Shown here one piece after another: positions 16,078-26,003 of a stretch of DNA of 64,000 nt (the first letter of the stretch is position 1; each line of letters opens with the position of its first letter). Location: NCBI GenBank assembly GCA_003141895.1, contig PLNT01000017.1, positions 50,099 through 114,098 on the forward strand. Direction: 5' to 3'. The notes below the pieces were generated by a model, which saw only the letters and a program-made list of their open reading frames with translations, was not told where the DNA came from and made no database searches. The position numbers and the translations under genes were made by a program. The stretch is from Bacteroidales bacterium. GTDB lineage: Bacteria; Bacteroidota; Bacteroidia; Bacteroidales; VadinHA17.

Positions 16078-19000
16078 ATGAAAGCCTCCGAACTTATTTC
16101 ATTTCTTTTCATTTTACTTATCCTAACCTCTTGTGGTTCAAAGGACAATCAATCCCGGCAGCTATCAAAAGGCAAGCCTGCAGAGGTTCAGGTAAATATT
16201 CCCCTCGATAATGGATTCAGTGATTATATCATAGGATATACTTCCGGTACAATACCTGCAAATTCAGCAATTGAGATCCGTTTCATTCCTGAATTTGCCA
16301 CCAAAGCCGATAAATCAGCTTCAGGTTTATTTGTGTTTGAACCTTCTGTAAAGGGAAAAACAGAATGGAAAGATGAAACAACTCTTGTTTTCACACCATC
16401 AAGGCCGCTGGATCCGGGAAAAACTTATACCGGAGGTTTAAATCTTTATAAGCTCTCTGAAGTCAGTGAAAGACTGAGAGTTTTTCCGTTAAGGATACAG
16501 ACTCTCAAAAAAGACTTCAGGGTTACAATCGGAGCCCTTGAATGTCCTGATGGTGCGTCAAACAGTTATCTGCTACACGGTGAGATAATTGCTTCCGATT
16601 TTATTGAACCTTCAGAAGCTGAGAACTACCTTGAAGCAAAGCTTGGCAGAAAAAGAATGGATATAATGTGGGACCATTCAACTAACCTGATCCATAAATT
16701 CACTATAAAGGATATCAACCGCACAGATAAGATACAGGAGCTTGCAATTTCATGGGATGGTTCTTCATACGGAGTAAAACAGAAAGGCTCTTCTTCCATC
16801 AATATTCCGCCATCAGGAGAATTCAGTGTCCTCGATGTAATTTCTTCATCAGTTGAAAACCAGAGAATTGATATCATTTTTTCCGATGCAATCGATGCAT
16901 CACAGGAAACCGAAGGTCTGATCCACTTCACTCCTTCAACTGAAAGTACAGTAAGTATCGCTTCAAACATTATCAGCATCTTTCCGACAAAACGGTTACA
17001 GGGCGCTGTGACCCTGAATGTTGAATCATCCGTTAAAAATAATAAAGGTGTCAATCTGCCCTCATCACTCTTTAAAAAACTGGATTTCACTTCATGGTAT
17101 CCGACTATTGTTGCAGAAGGAAAAGGAGTAATACTTCCGACTTCAAAAAATCTTATTTTTCCCTTCAGGGCTGTTAATCTTAAGGCGGTTGACCTTAAAA
17201 TAATCAAAATATTTGATAATACCCTTCCCTATTTTCTACAGGAAAATGACATCAATGGCGGAAGCTCTGTAAAACGGTTTGGCCGTCCCGTCTATTCAGG
17301 AAAGGTGGATCTTATTACCGGTTCTGCAATGAATGACGGTCTGTGGAATCTCTATTCAATTGATCTGGCAGATTACATTGATATTGAACCTGGTGTGCTT
17401 TATAAAGTGGAACTGGGAATGAGACCCTCATATTCTCTTTATCCCGGAAGAAATCAGGGAGAAGTAAGTAAATATGAACAGGCCCTTGCACAATCTGAGG
17501 AGCAAAGCCGTTCATTCTGGGACGATCCTGAGAGTTATTATGGAGATTTTGAGGATGAGTTATATTACCAGTCAGGATATGACTGGGATCAGAGAAATAA
17601 CCCGTTGAATGATGCATATTATAGTCCCGACAAAAAAGTCGTAAGGAATATACTGGCATCAAATATCGGACTGATGGCAAAAAAAGGGGACGACAATATT
17701 CTTCATGTAATGGCAGGCGATCTTCTGACAGCGTTGCCACTGAATGAAGTCTCTATCGACGTTTTCGATTTACAGATGCAGCTTATTTCATCGGGCACCA
17801 CAAAACAGGATGGGTCGGCGGCTATTTTTTGTGAAAGGAAACCGTTTCTGATTGTTGCCAAAAAAGAAAAAGACCGGAACTATCTTAAAGTTAATGATGG
17901 CTCCTCTCTTTCATTAAGTTCTTTTGATGTCGCAGGAAATAAACCTGAAAACGGTATAAAAGCATTCATTTATGGCGACCGTGATGTATGGAGACCAGGT
18001 GATTCCATTTTCCTGTCGATTTTTATTAAAGACATGAAGAGCGATCTTCCCGAAGGTCATCCTGTCCAATTTGAACTTATCAATCCTTTGGAACAGAAAG
18101 TCGATAACCAGGTTCAGAAACCCGGGAAAAGCAATCTTCTTGTATTTATTTCCAAAACATCCCCTGATGCTGTGACAGGAAACTATACGGCACAATTCAG
18201 GATAGGCGGAGCAACTTTCACGAAACGCATCAGGATTGAAACAATAAAACCGAACAGGCTGAAAATAAATCTGAACTTCCAGGGCGATATTCTGGGCGGA
18301 TCGAATCCTGTCACAAAAGGAACACTTAATGTTAAATGGCTTAACGGGTCAGTTGCAAAGAATCTGCAGGCCTCAGTTGAATATCTCCTGAAACGCACAA
18401 AAACCGAATTTGAAAAATACGGGCAATATGAATTTGATGATCCTGTAAGTGAGTTCCATTCGGAAACAGTTAACATTTTTAAGGATGCTGTCGATGCAAA
18501 TGGAAATGCCACTGTTGAATTTGATCCGGGAAAAGATATAAATGCTCCGGGTATGCTGAATGCAGTCTTTACTGAAAAGGCATCGGAACCCGGCGGTGAT
18601 GAGAGCATCACACAAACTTCTTATAAATATGCTCCTTATCCTGTTTTCGTTGGGATTAACCTTCCGGGATTAAAGGGCAAAAGCAGGATGCTTTTCACCG
18701 ATGCTGATAATGTGGTTAAACTGGTTACTGTTGATGAAAAAGGCAAACCTGTCAGATCGGAAGTTGAAATAACAATTTACAAAATCTCTTACAGGTGGTG
18801 GTGGGAATCGGACGAGGAAAATCTTGCCTCCTTCATCTCAAACAACAATTATAAACCCGTACTCAAAAAAACAATTACAACATCAGGCGGAGAGGGTTCC
18901 TTCACTTTTAATATCGACAAGAAAGAATGGGGACGATACCTTATAAGGGCAACTACGCCTGCCGGGCATTCCACAGGGAAAATATTACTTGTAGACTGGC

Positions 19001-21642
19001 CCTGGGAATATGGAGCAAAAGGGAATTCTGAAGGAGCAACGCTGCTGGCTATCAGCACTGATAAGGAGAAGTATAATCCGGGCGATGAAATCAAGCTATC
19101 TTTCCCGGCACCTGAAAATGCCAGGGCGATAGTGACTCTTGAAAACTCCACAGGCGTTCTCGATGAAATACATGTCGGTACAAAGAAAGGAAACACAGTT
19201 GTCTCCTTCATGGCTAAGCCCGGAATGGCACCAAATGTTTATGCTTATGTAACTGTAATTCAGCCTCATGCTCAGACTATTAACGACATGCCAATGAGGC
19301 TATATGGTATTGTACCTGTAATGGTTGAAGATCCGGAAACGAGACTCACACCGAAAATTGATATGCCTGATGAAATACGGTCACAAAAAGAAGTGGAAAT
19401 TAAAGTCAGTGAAGCCAACAGGAAGTCGATGAGCTATACCCTGGCCATAGTAGATGAAGGACTTCTCGACATAACAGGTTTCAAGACTCCTGATCCATGG
19501 AAGTATTTTTACGCGCGGGAGGCTCTGGGAGTACAGACCTGGGATCTTTATGATTTTGTTCTTGGGGCTTTTGGCGGAACTCTGGAAAGAGTTTTTGCTA
19601 TCGGAGGCGATGAAACGGTTATCGATAAAACCGCTAATAAAGCCAGTAGATTTGTGCCTGTTGTAAAATTCCTGGGACCATTTACTCTCAATGCAGGTAA
19701 AATAAATACTCATAAAATTACCTTACCACAATACACAGGATCAGTAAGGACGATGGTTATTGCCGGAAGCGACAGGGCATTTGGAATAGCAGAGAAATCA
19801 GTCCTGGTGAAGGATCCGCTTATGATACTGGTAACAGCACCGCGGGTTGTAAGTCCTGGTGAAAAGGTAAGTCTTCCTGTTTCACTTTTCATACAAAAAG
19901 ACGGGATCAGGGATGTAACACTCAAAGCCGGGGGAAATGACCTGATAAGCTTTGAGGAAAAAACAAAGACAATTTCAGTTTCGGGAACCGGTGAAAAAGA
20001 TTCCGAATTTTCATTCACAGCGGGTGAAAAAACAGGTGTGGCAAAAATAAATGTGACGGCCACAGGGGGAGGTGAAAGTGCTGCATATAATATGGCACTC
20101 GAGATACGGAGTCCGAATCCGCCTGAGGTGCGTGCCGAGGTTAGAATTCTCAGGCAGGGCGAAAAGTATGAATCAACTTTTAAGCCATTCGGAATTGAGG
20201 GTTCAAATTCTGCTGTGCTGGAGGTATCCTCACTCCCATCAATCAATCTGGAGAAAAGAATGGAATATCTTCTTGATTATCCATATGGCTGCTCAGAACA
20301 AATAACCTCGGAAGCATTTCCACAGTTATGGCTGAGTGAACTCAACTCGAATGAACCATCTGTAGCCAGGTCAGTTACAGGTAATATAACGCAAGCTATC
20401 AACATGCTGATTTCAAGGCAGATGATCAACGGCGGAATAGCCCTATGGCCGGGTTCTTCACAGCCCGACAACTGGGTGACATCTTATGCCGGTCACTTTA
20501 TGACTGAAGCTGAAAGGAAAGGATATAGCATTCCTTCAGGGTTCAAACAGAAATGGATCAGCTATCAGAAGAAAAATGCGCAGGACTGGCGGTTCGATTC
20601 AAAGTATAAGCAATCGGCCAATGATCAGGCATACAGGTTATTTACACTTGCTCTTGCCGGGCAGCCTGAAAAAGGGGCAATGAACAGACTAAGGGAATCG
20701 TCAGGCATTCCTCAGTTATCGAAATGGCTGCTCGCAGCTGCATTTGCAACCACCGGGCGTCCGGAAGTTGCTACTGCACTGCTTGATGTCAGAAATACAA
20801 CCACTGAACAGGAGTACTATAATTATTACTATGGCAGCGAAATACGCGATAAAGCTATCATTTTGTATACCCTTACTCTTTTGAAAAATGAAGAGCAGGC
20901 TCTGCCTCTTCTGAAAGTAATCTGCGACAATTTCAATAACGATGCATGGCTCAGCACCCAGTCAATTGCCTGGGGCCTGTATTCATACATGAAATGGAAT
21001 GAAACAATTCCAGGCGATCAGAACAGTCCCTCCAAATTAAAGATCACATTTAACGGAACTAAATCGGAACAGACAATCCTTTCAAAACAAGTATGGTCAA
21101 AGGATCTTAAACAGAACAATGATAACAATTCCCTGGTTGTCGAAAACAATTCAGAAAAACCTCTTTATGTAACACTGACGAGAAAAGGGGTTCCTCTTGT
21201 TTCCGATATAGCCCGTGAAGACAAAGGTCTAAGCATGAAAATCGATTATGTTGGCATGGATCTTAAACCTGTTGATCAGAAAAATCTTAAGCAGGGATCA
21301 GATTTTATGATGATCGTGAAAGTCACAAATAATACATTTTCCGAGGTTGATAATATTGCACTCACTGAAATGGTTCCTTCCGGGTGGGAAATCCAAAATA
21401 CAAGATTATTTGAGGCAGATTTTGGAATTAAGGAGAGTCCTATGGATTACCGTGACTTCAGAGATGACCGGGTGAATACTTATTTCAGTTTGACCCAGGG
21501 ACAAACAAAAACTTTTGTATTAATCCTGAACGCGGCTTATAAAGGTGAGTATTATCAGCCTTCGGTATGGTGTGAAGCAATGTATTTACCAAATTGTTAT
21601 TCCAGATACCCTGGTAACCAGGTAAAAGTAACCGGACAGTAA
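16078..21642 (+). CDS. Bacterial alpha-2-macroglobulin (thioester protease trap), lipoprotein
   Basis: The 1854-residue protein begins with a signal peptide and lipobox ILTSC (Cys19), so it should be tethered in the periplasm. It has an elongated multi-domain organisation; the macroglobulin segment with YGDRDVWRPGDSIFLSI is near residue 640. The thioester motif GCSEQ has Cys1405 and Gln1408, followed by the helical domain expected around the thioester (TSEAFPQLW, repeated alpha-helices with WLSTQSIAWGLYSY). Such proteins capture attacking proteases by covalent trapping. It is one base from pbpC. The pairing with PBP1C is well known in other bacteria and suggests repair of the wall together with protease defence. 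Confidence 0.95.
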   Translation: MKASELISFLFILLILTSCGSKDNQSRQLSKGKPAEVQVNIPLDNGFSDYIIGYTSGTIPANSAIEIRFIPEFATKADKSASGLFVFEPSVKGKTEWKDETTLVFTPSRPLDPGKTYTGGLNLYKLSEVSERLRVFPLRIQTLKKDFRVTIGALECPDGASNSYLLHGEIIASDFIEPSEAENYLEAKLGRKRMDIMWDHSTNLIHKFTIKDINRTDKIQELAISWDGSSYGVKQKGSSSINIPPSGEFSVLDVISSSVENQRIDIIFSDAIDASQETEGLIHFTPSTESTVSIASNIISIFPTKRLQGAVTLNVESSVKNNKGVNLPSSLFKKLDFTSWYPTIVAEGKGVILPTSKNLIFPFRAVNLKAVDLKIIKIFDNTLPYFLQENDINGGSSVKRFGRPVYSGKVDLITGSAMNDGLWNLYSIDLADYIDIEPGVLYKVELGMRPSYSLYPGRNQGEVSKYEQALAQSEEQSRSFWDDPESYYGDFEDELYYQSGYDWDQRNNPLNDAYYSPDKKVVRNILASNIGLMAKKGDDNILHVMAGDLLTALPLNEVSIDVFDLQMQLISSGTTKQDGSAAIFCERKPFLIVAKKEKDRNYLKVNDGSSLSLSSFDVAGNKPENGIKAFIYGDRDVWRPGDSIFLSIFIKDMKSDLPEGHPVQFELINPLEQKVDNQVQKPGKSNLLVFISKTSPDAVTGNYTAQFRIGGATFTKRIRIETIKPNRLKINLNFQGDILGGSNPVTKGTLNVKWLNGSVAKNLQASVEYLLKRTKTEFEKYGQYEFDDPVSEFHSETVNIFKDAVDANGNATVEFDPGKDINAPGMLNAVFTEKASEPGGDESITQTSYKYAPYPVFVGINLPGLKGKSRMLFTDADNVVKLVTVDEKGKPVRSEVEITIYKISYRWWWESDEENLASFISNNNYKPVLKKTITTSGGEGSFTFNIDKKEWGRYLIRATTPAGHSTGKILLVDWPWEYGAKGNSEGATLLAISTDKEKYNPGDEIKLSFPAPENARAIVTLENSTGVLDEIHVGTKKGNTVVSFMAKPGMAPNVYAYVTVIQPHAQTINDMPMRLYGIVPVMVEDPETRLTPKIDMPDEIRSQKEVEIKVSEANRKSMSYTLAIVDEGLLDITGFKTPDPWKYFYAREALGVQTWDLYDFVLGAFGGTLERVFAIGGDETVIDKTANKASRFVPVVKFLGPFTLNAGKINTHKITLPQYTGSVRTMVIAGSDRAFGIAEKSVLVKDPLMILVTAPRVVSPGEKVSLPVSLFIQKDGIRDVTLKAGGNDLISFEEKTKTISVSGTGEKDSEFSFTAGEKTGVAKINVTATGGGESAAYNMALEIRSPNPPEVRAEVRILRQGEKYESTFKPFGIEGSNSAVLEVSSLPSINLEKRMEYLLDYPYGCSEQITSEAFPQLWLSELNSNEPSVARSVTGNITQAINMLISRQMINGGIALWPGSSQPDNWVTSYAGHFMTEAERKGYSIPSGFKQKWISYQKKNAQDWRFDSKYKQSANDQAYRLFTLALAGQPEKGAMNRLRESSGIPQLSKWLLAAAFATTGRPEVATALLDVRNTTTEQEYYNYYYGSEIRDKAIILYTLTLLKNEEQALPLLKVICDNFNNDAWLSTQSIAWGLYSYMKWNETIPGDQNSPSKLKITFNGTKSEQTILSKQVWSKDLKQNNDNNSLVVENNSEKPLYVTLTRKGVPLVSDIAREDKGLSMKIDYVGMDLKPVDQKNLKQGSDFMMIVKVTNNTFSEVDNIALTEMVPSGWEIQNTRLFEADFGIKESPMDYRDFRDDRVNTYFSLTQGQTKTFVLILNAAYKGEYYQPSVWCEAMYLPNCYSRYPGNQVKVTGQ

Positions 21643-21643
21643 A

Positions 21644-23977
21644 TTGAACAGGAAACTAAAAATATTTATGATCACAACCGGAGTTTTAATTACTCCGGTT
21701 TTGTTTTCACCGTTACCAAAATTCAGTTTCCCTTTGTCAACTGTGGTGGAAGCAAATGATGGAAGTTTGCTCGGAGCAAGAATAGCTGATGATGGTCAAT
21801 GGAGGTTTCCGTCTTCACCCGGGGTTCCTGAAAAATTTGAAAAGTCATTGCTGACATTTGAGGACAAATGGTTTTATTATCATCCGGGTATTAATCCTGT
21901 ATCAATATTCAGAGCATTTAAGAATAATATTAAGGCAGGTGAGGTAGTAAGCGGGGGAAGCACAATCACCATGCAGGTTGCCAGAATTTCGAGAGGAAAC
22001 ATGCCCAGATCTTATAAAGAGAAGATCATTGAAATATATTCCGCGCTGAAACTTGAACTTTTCAGATCAAAAAAACGAATTCTTGAGCTATACGCTTCAA
22101 ATGCCCCGTTCGGCGGAAATACAGTCGGCCTGGAAGCTGCTGCCTGGCGTTATACAGGTAAATCTTCTGCCGACCTGACCTGGGCTGAGTCCGCAGCCCT
22201 TGCTATCCTTCCCAATTCACCTTCTCTTGTTTTCCCGGGAAGAAATCAGGAGACACTTAAATCAAGACGGGATCTCCTGCTTAAAAGATTATTTGAAAAA
22301 AAGTACATTGATTCTTTGACCCTGGTCCTTGCTCTTGATGAGCCTCTTCCGGGAGAACCTAAACCGTTGCCTTCGAAAGCTTCTCATCTCACTGATCATT
22401 TTTTCATAACCAATAAGGGGCAAATGATAAGAACAACTATTGATCCACGGTTACAGGAAAGAGCAACAGAAATATTAAATACACACCAAAAAGATCTGGC
22501 GGGAAATTATATTTTCAATTCTGCGTGTCTGATAATTGAAGTTGAAACAGGGAATGTTCTGGCTTATGTTGGCAACAGCACCACTGATGAAGCCGGTGCG
22601 CATGGCGGCGAAGTTGATATTATCCGTGCTCAGAGGAGTACGGGAAGTATCCTTAAACCTATTCTTTATGCCGGAATGCAATATTCGGGAGATATTCTTC
22701 CAAACACACTAATTGCCGACGTTCCAACAAGGTTTCCGGGATTCTCGCCTAAAAATTTTGATCAGAGTTTCAGTGGCGCTGTTAGTGCGGGTACAGCGCT
22801 TTCACAATCCCTTAATATTCCTGCGGTAAAGATGCTCCAGAAATATAATCCGGAAAGGTTCCTCGACCTCCTCCGTAAGACAGGTTTTACAACTTTTAAT
22901 AAAACAGCAGATTATTATGGGCTTTCCCTGATTCTTGGAGGCGGTGAAACTTCATTATGGGAGCTTACCGGAGTTTATGCTTCTCTATCAAGGGTTTTAA
23001 ACAGGTTCCTCAATGAAAAAATGTATTATAAAGAAGATTATCTTTCTCCCAATCTGATCTTTAAAACTGTCGGGGATACGGTTAAAACAAAAGAACCTGA
23101 TCCTCCCCTTTCTGCCTCATCCATATGGCTCACCTATGAAGCTCTTCAGAAGGTTAACAGACCCGAGAGTGAATCGGGATGGCAGTATTTTTCCGCTTCT
23201 CCCGGACTTGCCTGGAAGACAGGAACAAGTTTTGGATTCAGGGATGGTTGGGCGGTCGGAACCACTCCCAGGTATGTTGTGGGTGTATGGGTTGGGAATG
23301 CAACAGGTGAGGGCAGACCCGGTCTGACAGGGATCTCTGCTGCTGCACCTTTAATGTTTGACCTTGTTAACCTGATGGGATCAGGTACATGGTTTAAAAC
23401 TCCCAATGAAGATCTGACAATGATAAGAGTTTGCGCAAGAAGCGGTTTCAGGGCGGGTCCCGATTGCCCTGAAACAACTGAAATTCCAGCATGCCTGAGC
23501 GGGTTGAAAACTGAAGCATGTCCTTATCATCAGATTGTTCATTTAAATAAATCGAAAACATTTCAGGTGACTTCAGAGTGTGTTCCACCGGATGAAATTA
23601 CAAATGAGTCGTGGTTTGTTCTACCGCCAGCCATGGAATACTTTTATAAAAAGAAACATAGTGAATACAGAACACTTCCTCCTGTTGCATCGGGTTGTTC
23701 AGTAAGTAAGAGCATCCCGGTGATGGAGTTCATATATCCTACTTCAGGTATTAAAATATTTATTCCTCGTGATCATACAGGAGAGTTAACAAAGGTTATA
23801 ACTGAGGTGGTTCACCGGAATCCTTCAAAAAAGATATTCTGGCATCTTGATCAGACGTATATTGGAACAACACAATACATCCATCAGCTCGAAATGTTTG
23901 CCCGATCGGGAAATCATATCCTTACTGCAGTGGATGAGGACGGAAATACGATTAAGTGCGGGTTTACGATAATATGA
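21644..23977 (+). CDS. pbpC: Penicillin-binding protein 1C (bifunctional peptidoglycan synthase)
   Basis: A TTG start at 21644 gives a normal charged N-terminus before the membrane anchor; the first ATG (21668) would shorten it by eight residues. The 777-residue protein has a GT51 glycosyltransferase domain (TFEDKWFYYHPGINP, GGSTITMQVAR), a transpeptidase domain (RSTGSILKP with catalytic Ser335 and Lys338; KTGTS at 525-529) and the C-terminal PBP1C domain (IFWHLDQTYIG). It polymerises and crosslinks glycan strands at the outer face of the inner membrane. One base separates it from the alpha-2-macroglobulin stop, so they form one operon. Confidence 0.95.
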   Translation: MNRKLKIFMITTGVLITPVLFSPLPKFSFPLSTVVEANDGSLLGARIADDGQWRFPSSPGVPEKFEKSLLTFEDKWFYYHPGINPVSIFRAFKNNIKAGEVVSGGSTITMQVARISRGNMPRSYKEKIIEIYSALKLELFRSKKRILELYASNAPFGGNTVGLEAAAWRYTGKSSADLTWAESAALAILPNSPSLVFPGRNQETLKSRRDLLLKRLFEKKYIDSLTLVLALDEPLPGEPKPLPSKASHLTDHFFITNKGQMIRTTIDPRLQERATEILNTHQKDLAGNYIFNSACLIIEVETGNVLAYVGNSTTDEAGAHGGEVDIIRAQRSTGSILKPILYAGMQYSGDILPNTLIADVPTRFPGFSPKNFDQSFSGAVSAGTALSQSLNIPAVKMLQKYNPERFLDLLRKTGFTTFNKTADYYGLSLILGGGETSLWELTGVYASLSRVLNRFLNEKMYYKEDYLSPNLIFKTVGDTVKTKEPDPPLSASSIWLTYEALQKVNRPESESGWQYFSASPGLAWKTGTSFGFRDGWAVGTTPRYVVGVWVGNATGEGRPGLTGISAAAPLMFDLVNLMGSGTWFKTPNEDLTMIRVCARSGFRAGPDCPETTEIPACLSGLKTEACPYHQIVHLNKSKTFQVTSECVPPDEITNESWFVLPPAMEYFYKKKHSEYRTLPPVASGCSVSKSIPVMEFIYPTSGIKIFIPRDHTGELTKVITEVVHRNPSKKIFWHLDQTYIGTTQYIHQLEMFARSGNHILTAVDEDGNTIKCGFTII

Positions 23978-24013
23978 CCTCCTAAATCCCCAAATCTTCC
24001 CTAACTTCACCCA

Positions 24014-24526
24014 ATGAATTACACCGATCCCGATGAATGGTTCCCGGTAGTTGATGAAAACGGGAATATGACAGGCAAAGCTCTAAGGAGAACCTGCCAC
24101 GATGGGAAAAGCATGCTTCTTCATCCTGTCGTTCACCTTCACCTTTTTAATACAAGGGGAGAATTATATCTTCAAAAAAGAGCTGAAACAAAGGATATTG
24201 AACCCGGAAAATGGGATACCTCAGTCGGTGGTCATGTCGGTCTTGATGAATCGATCGATGCAGCTCTGTTGCGTGAAGTCAGAGAAGAGCTTGGCCTTGT
24301 TAATTTTATACCTCGTTTCCTGATAAAATATATATGGCAATCAGCATGCGAAAGAGAATTGATTAACTCGTATTCATCAATTTCAGACGACATACCTGAA
24401 ATAAATAAAAGCGAAATTGTTGAAGGCAGGTATTGGACGATTAAGGAGATTAATAAGAATTTCGGAAAAAATATTTTTACTCCGAATTTTGAGCATGAAT
24501 TCAAGTTTTTATTTTCCTCACTTTGA
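24014..24526 (+). CDS. Nudix hydrolase
   Basis: The 170-residue protein carries a full Nudix box, GGHVGLDESIDAALLREVRE followed by ELGL, matching GX5EX7REUXEEXGU, preceded by EPGKWDTSV. The layout with LHLFNTRGELYLQKR resembles the isopentenyl-diphosphate-isomerase-like branch (YfcD-type). Members cleave nucleoside diphosphate derivatives; the substrate here cannot be told. It lies 36 bp after pbpC and may be co-transcribed. Confidence 0.85.
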   Translation: MNYTDPDEWFPVVDENGNMTGKALRRTCHDGKSMLLHPVVHLHLFNTRGELYLQKRAETKDIEPGKWDTSVGGHVGLDESIDAALLREVREELGLVNFIPRFLIKYIWQSACERELINSYSSISDDIPEINKSEIVEGRYWTIKEINKNFGKNIFTPNFEHEFKFLFSSL

Positions 24527-24588
24527 GTGCTTTTTATCATATTCTCGTAAACAATATTCGTAAACAATTTCCGTACTTTCATTGTTTA

Positions 24589-24596
24589 TATGTTTG
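24589..24596 (+). promoter_or_regulatory. -7 promoter element (TATGTTTG) for the cytochrome-like operon
   Basis: A perfect TAnnTTTG match 18 bp before the ATG at 24615. It would drive the run of six closely spaced genes to 28240. Confidence 0.45.
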
Positions 24597-24614
24597 CTAA
24601 CATTCTGACCATAT

Positions 24615-25607
24615 ATGAAGCCTGATAAGATTTACCTGTTCCTAAGCTTATTAATATTGCTTGCAGTTTTTTCATGGGTAACTTCCTGCACACATGTAGC
24701 GAATATCGCTGACATGCCTGAGGTTTGTTTCACCGGTGATGTCCTACCGATATTTGTAAATAATTGTGCTAAAGCCGGTTGTCACGATGGCGGAGGCAGG
24801 GAATCGCGCGTGTCGCTGAATAATTTTACTGACATAGTTAGTCAAATTAGTCCCGGGAACCCCAATAGCAGCAGAGTCTACCAGGCAATCATTGCAAAAT
24901 GGGGAAATCGTATGCCTCCAAGTCAGCCGCTTTCTTTGGAAAACAGAACCAAGATAAGGGTCTGGATTGAACAGGGTGCCAGTTTAACGACATGCCCTGA
25001 TGTGACCGGGACCACCGGAACAGGAACCAATAATAATTATGTTTCACGTGCATGTTTCTCACGTGATATATTACCTGTAGTTGTATCTCATTGTGCTACA
25101 GCTGGATGCCATGATGCTGCCTCCCATGCGGAAGGTTATAATTATACAACTTACTTAAATATTAAGGCCTCTGTATCACCAGGAAATCCCGGAAACAGCA
25201 GATTATTTACTGTTATCAATTCTGCAGGAGGCGAGTCAAAGATGCCTCCTTCAAGCAGTCCTCAATTAGCTGTCGCCCAAATCGATTCAATAGGCAAATG
25301 GATAAGTTACGGAGCTCTGAATGAGAATTGTGGAGAAGTCTGTGACACTATCAATCCGATCACATTTACAGGAACCATATGGCCTATCATGGAAACTTCG
25401 TGTACAGGTTGTCATAATGGACCATCTCCAGGGGGAGGCATTGTTCTTGCAAACTACGCTAATGTACAAGCAGTTGCATCTAATGGAAGTCTTATGAATT
25501 CCCTCAGGGGGAATGGCGTTTCATTAATGCCAAAAGGTGGTTCTTTCTCAGCCTGCCGGATAAGACAATTTGATATTTGGGTCAAAAACGGTGCTTTAAA
25601 CAACTAG
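24615..25607 (+). CDS. Lipoprotein with three heme-binding motifs (c-type cytochrome-like)
   Basis: The 330-residue protein has a signal peptide and lipobox VTSC (Cys25). Three repeats each contain a heme c site: C51-AKAG-C56-H57 and C160-ATAG-C165-H166, both CX4CH, and C263-TG-C266-H267, a normal CXXCH. Each repeat also has the block MPPS/MPKG-x-LS...I..W...GA, where the Met could be the second heme ligand. The third repeat is very similar to the whole of the next protein, so one arose from the other. It is probably an outer-membrane or periplasmic electron-transfer or redox protein. Heme attachment at CX4CH sites is inferred. Confidence 0.8.
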   Translation: MKPDKIYLFLSLLILLAVFSWVTSCTHVANIADMPEVCFTGDVLPIFVNNCAKAGCHDGGGRESRVSLNNFTDIVSQISPGNPNSSRVYQAIIAKWGNRMPPSQPLSLENRTKIRVWIEQGASLTTCPDVTGTTGTGTNNNYVSRACFSRDILPVVVSHCATAGCHDAASHAEGYNYTTYLNIKASVSPGNPGNSRLFTVINSAGGESKMPPSSSPQLAVAQIDSIGKWISYGALNENCGEVCDTINPITFTGTIWPIMETSCTGCHNGPSPGGGIVLANYANVQAVASNGSLMNSLRGNGVSLMPKGGSFSACRIRQFDIWVKNGALNN

Positions 25608-25620
25608 TAATTTACTTAAG

Positions 25621-25992
25621 ATGAAGCGAATATATATTTCAATAGTAGTAGCAGTCATATTTTCATTTTTCTTCGTCTCGTGTTATTATGATAATGAGGA
25701 AGCATTATATCCAACGTTAAGTAATACATGCGACACCACCAATGTCACCTACAGTGGAAAGATAGCTCCGATTCTGAATAACAGTTGCACCGGCTGCCAC
25801 AGCGGTTCCATTCCCTCCGGAAGTATCCTGCTGACAAATTTTGCCAGTGTTCAGACTATCGCTTCGTCAGGACTGCTTATGAATGCTCTTAACGGGAACG
25901 GCGTTAATGTAATGCCCCCTTCAGGATCGTTGCCTGCATGCAACAAAACACAATTCCAGATCTGGGTAACAGCCGGAATACCAAATAATTAA
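25621..25992 (+). CDS. Small mono-heme lipoprotein (c-type cytochrome-like)
   Basis: The 123-residue protein has lipobox FVSC (Cys21) and one heme site, C56-TG-C59-H60, followed by GNGVNVMPPSG with a likely Met ligand. Its mature part aligns nearly end to end with the third domain of the preceding protein, including the ending QIWVTAGIPNN against DIWVKNGALNN. It starts 13 bp after its neighbour and sits in the same operon. Confidence 0.8.
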   Translation: MKRIYISIVVAVIFSFFFVSCYYDNEEALYPTLSNTCDTTNVTYSGKIAPILNNSCTGCHSGSIPSGSILLTNFASVQTIASSGLLMNALNGNGVNVMPPSGSLPACNKTQFQIWVTAGIPNN

Positions 25993-26003
25993 CTGAGCAT
26001 ATT

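Noticed and set aside
16078..23977. Alpha-2-macroglobulin with PBP1C as a new system
   Set aside because: The pairing is striking but already well described in other bacteria, so it is annotated only.
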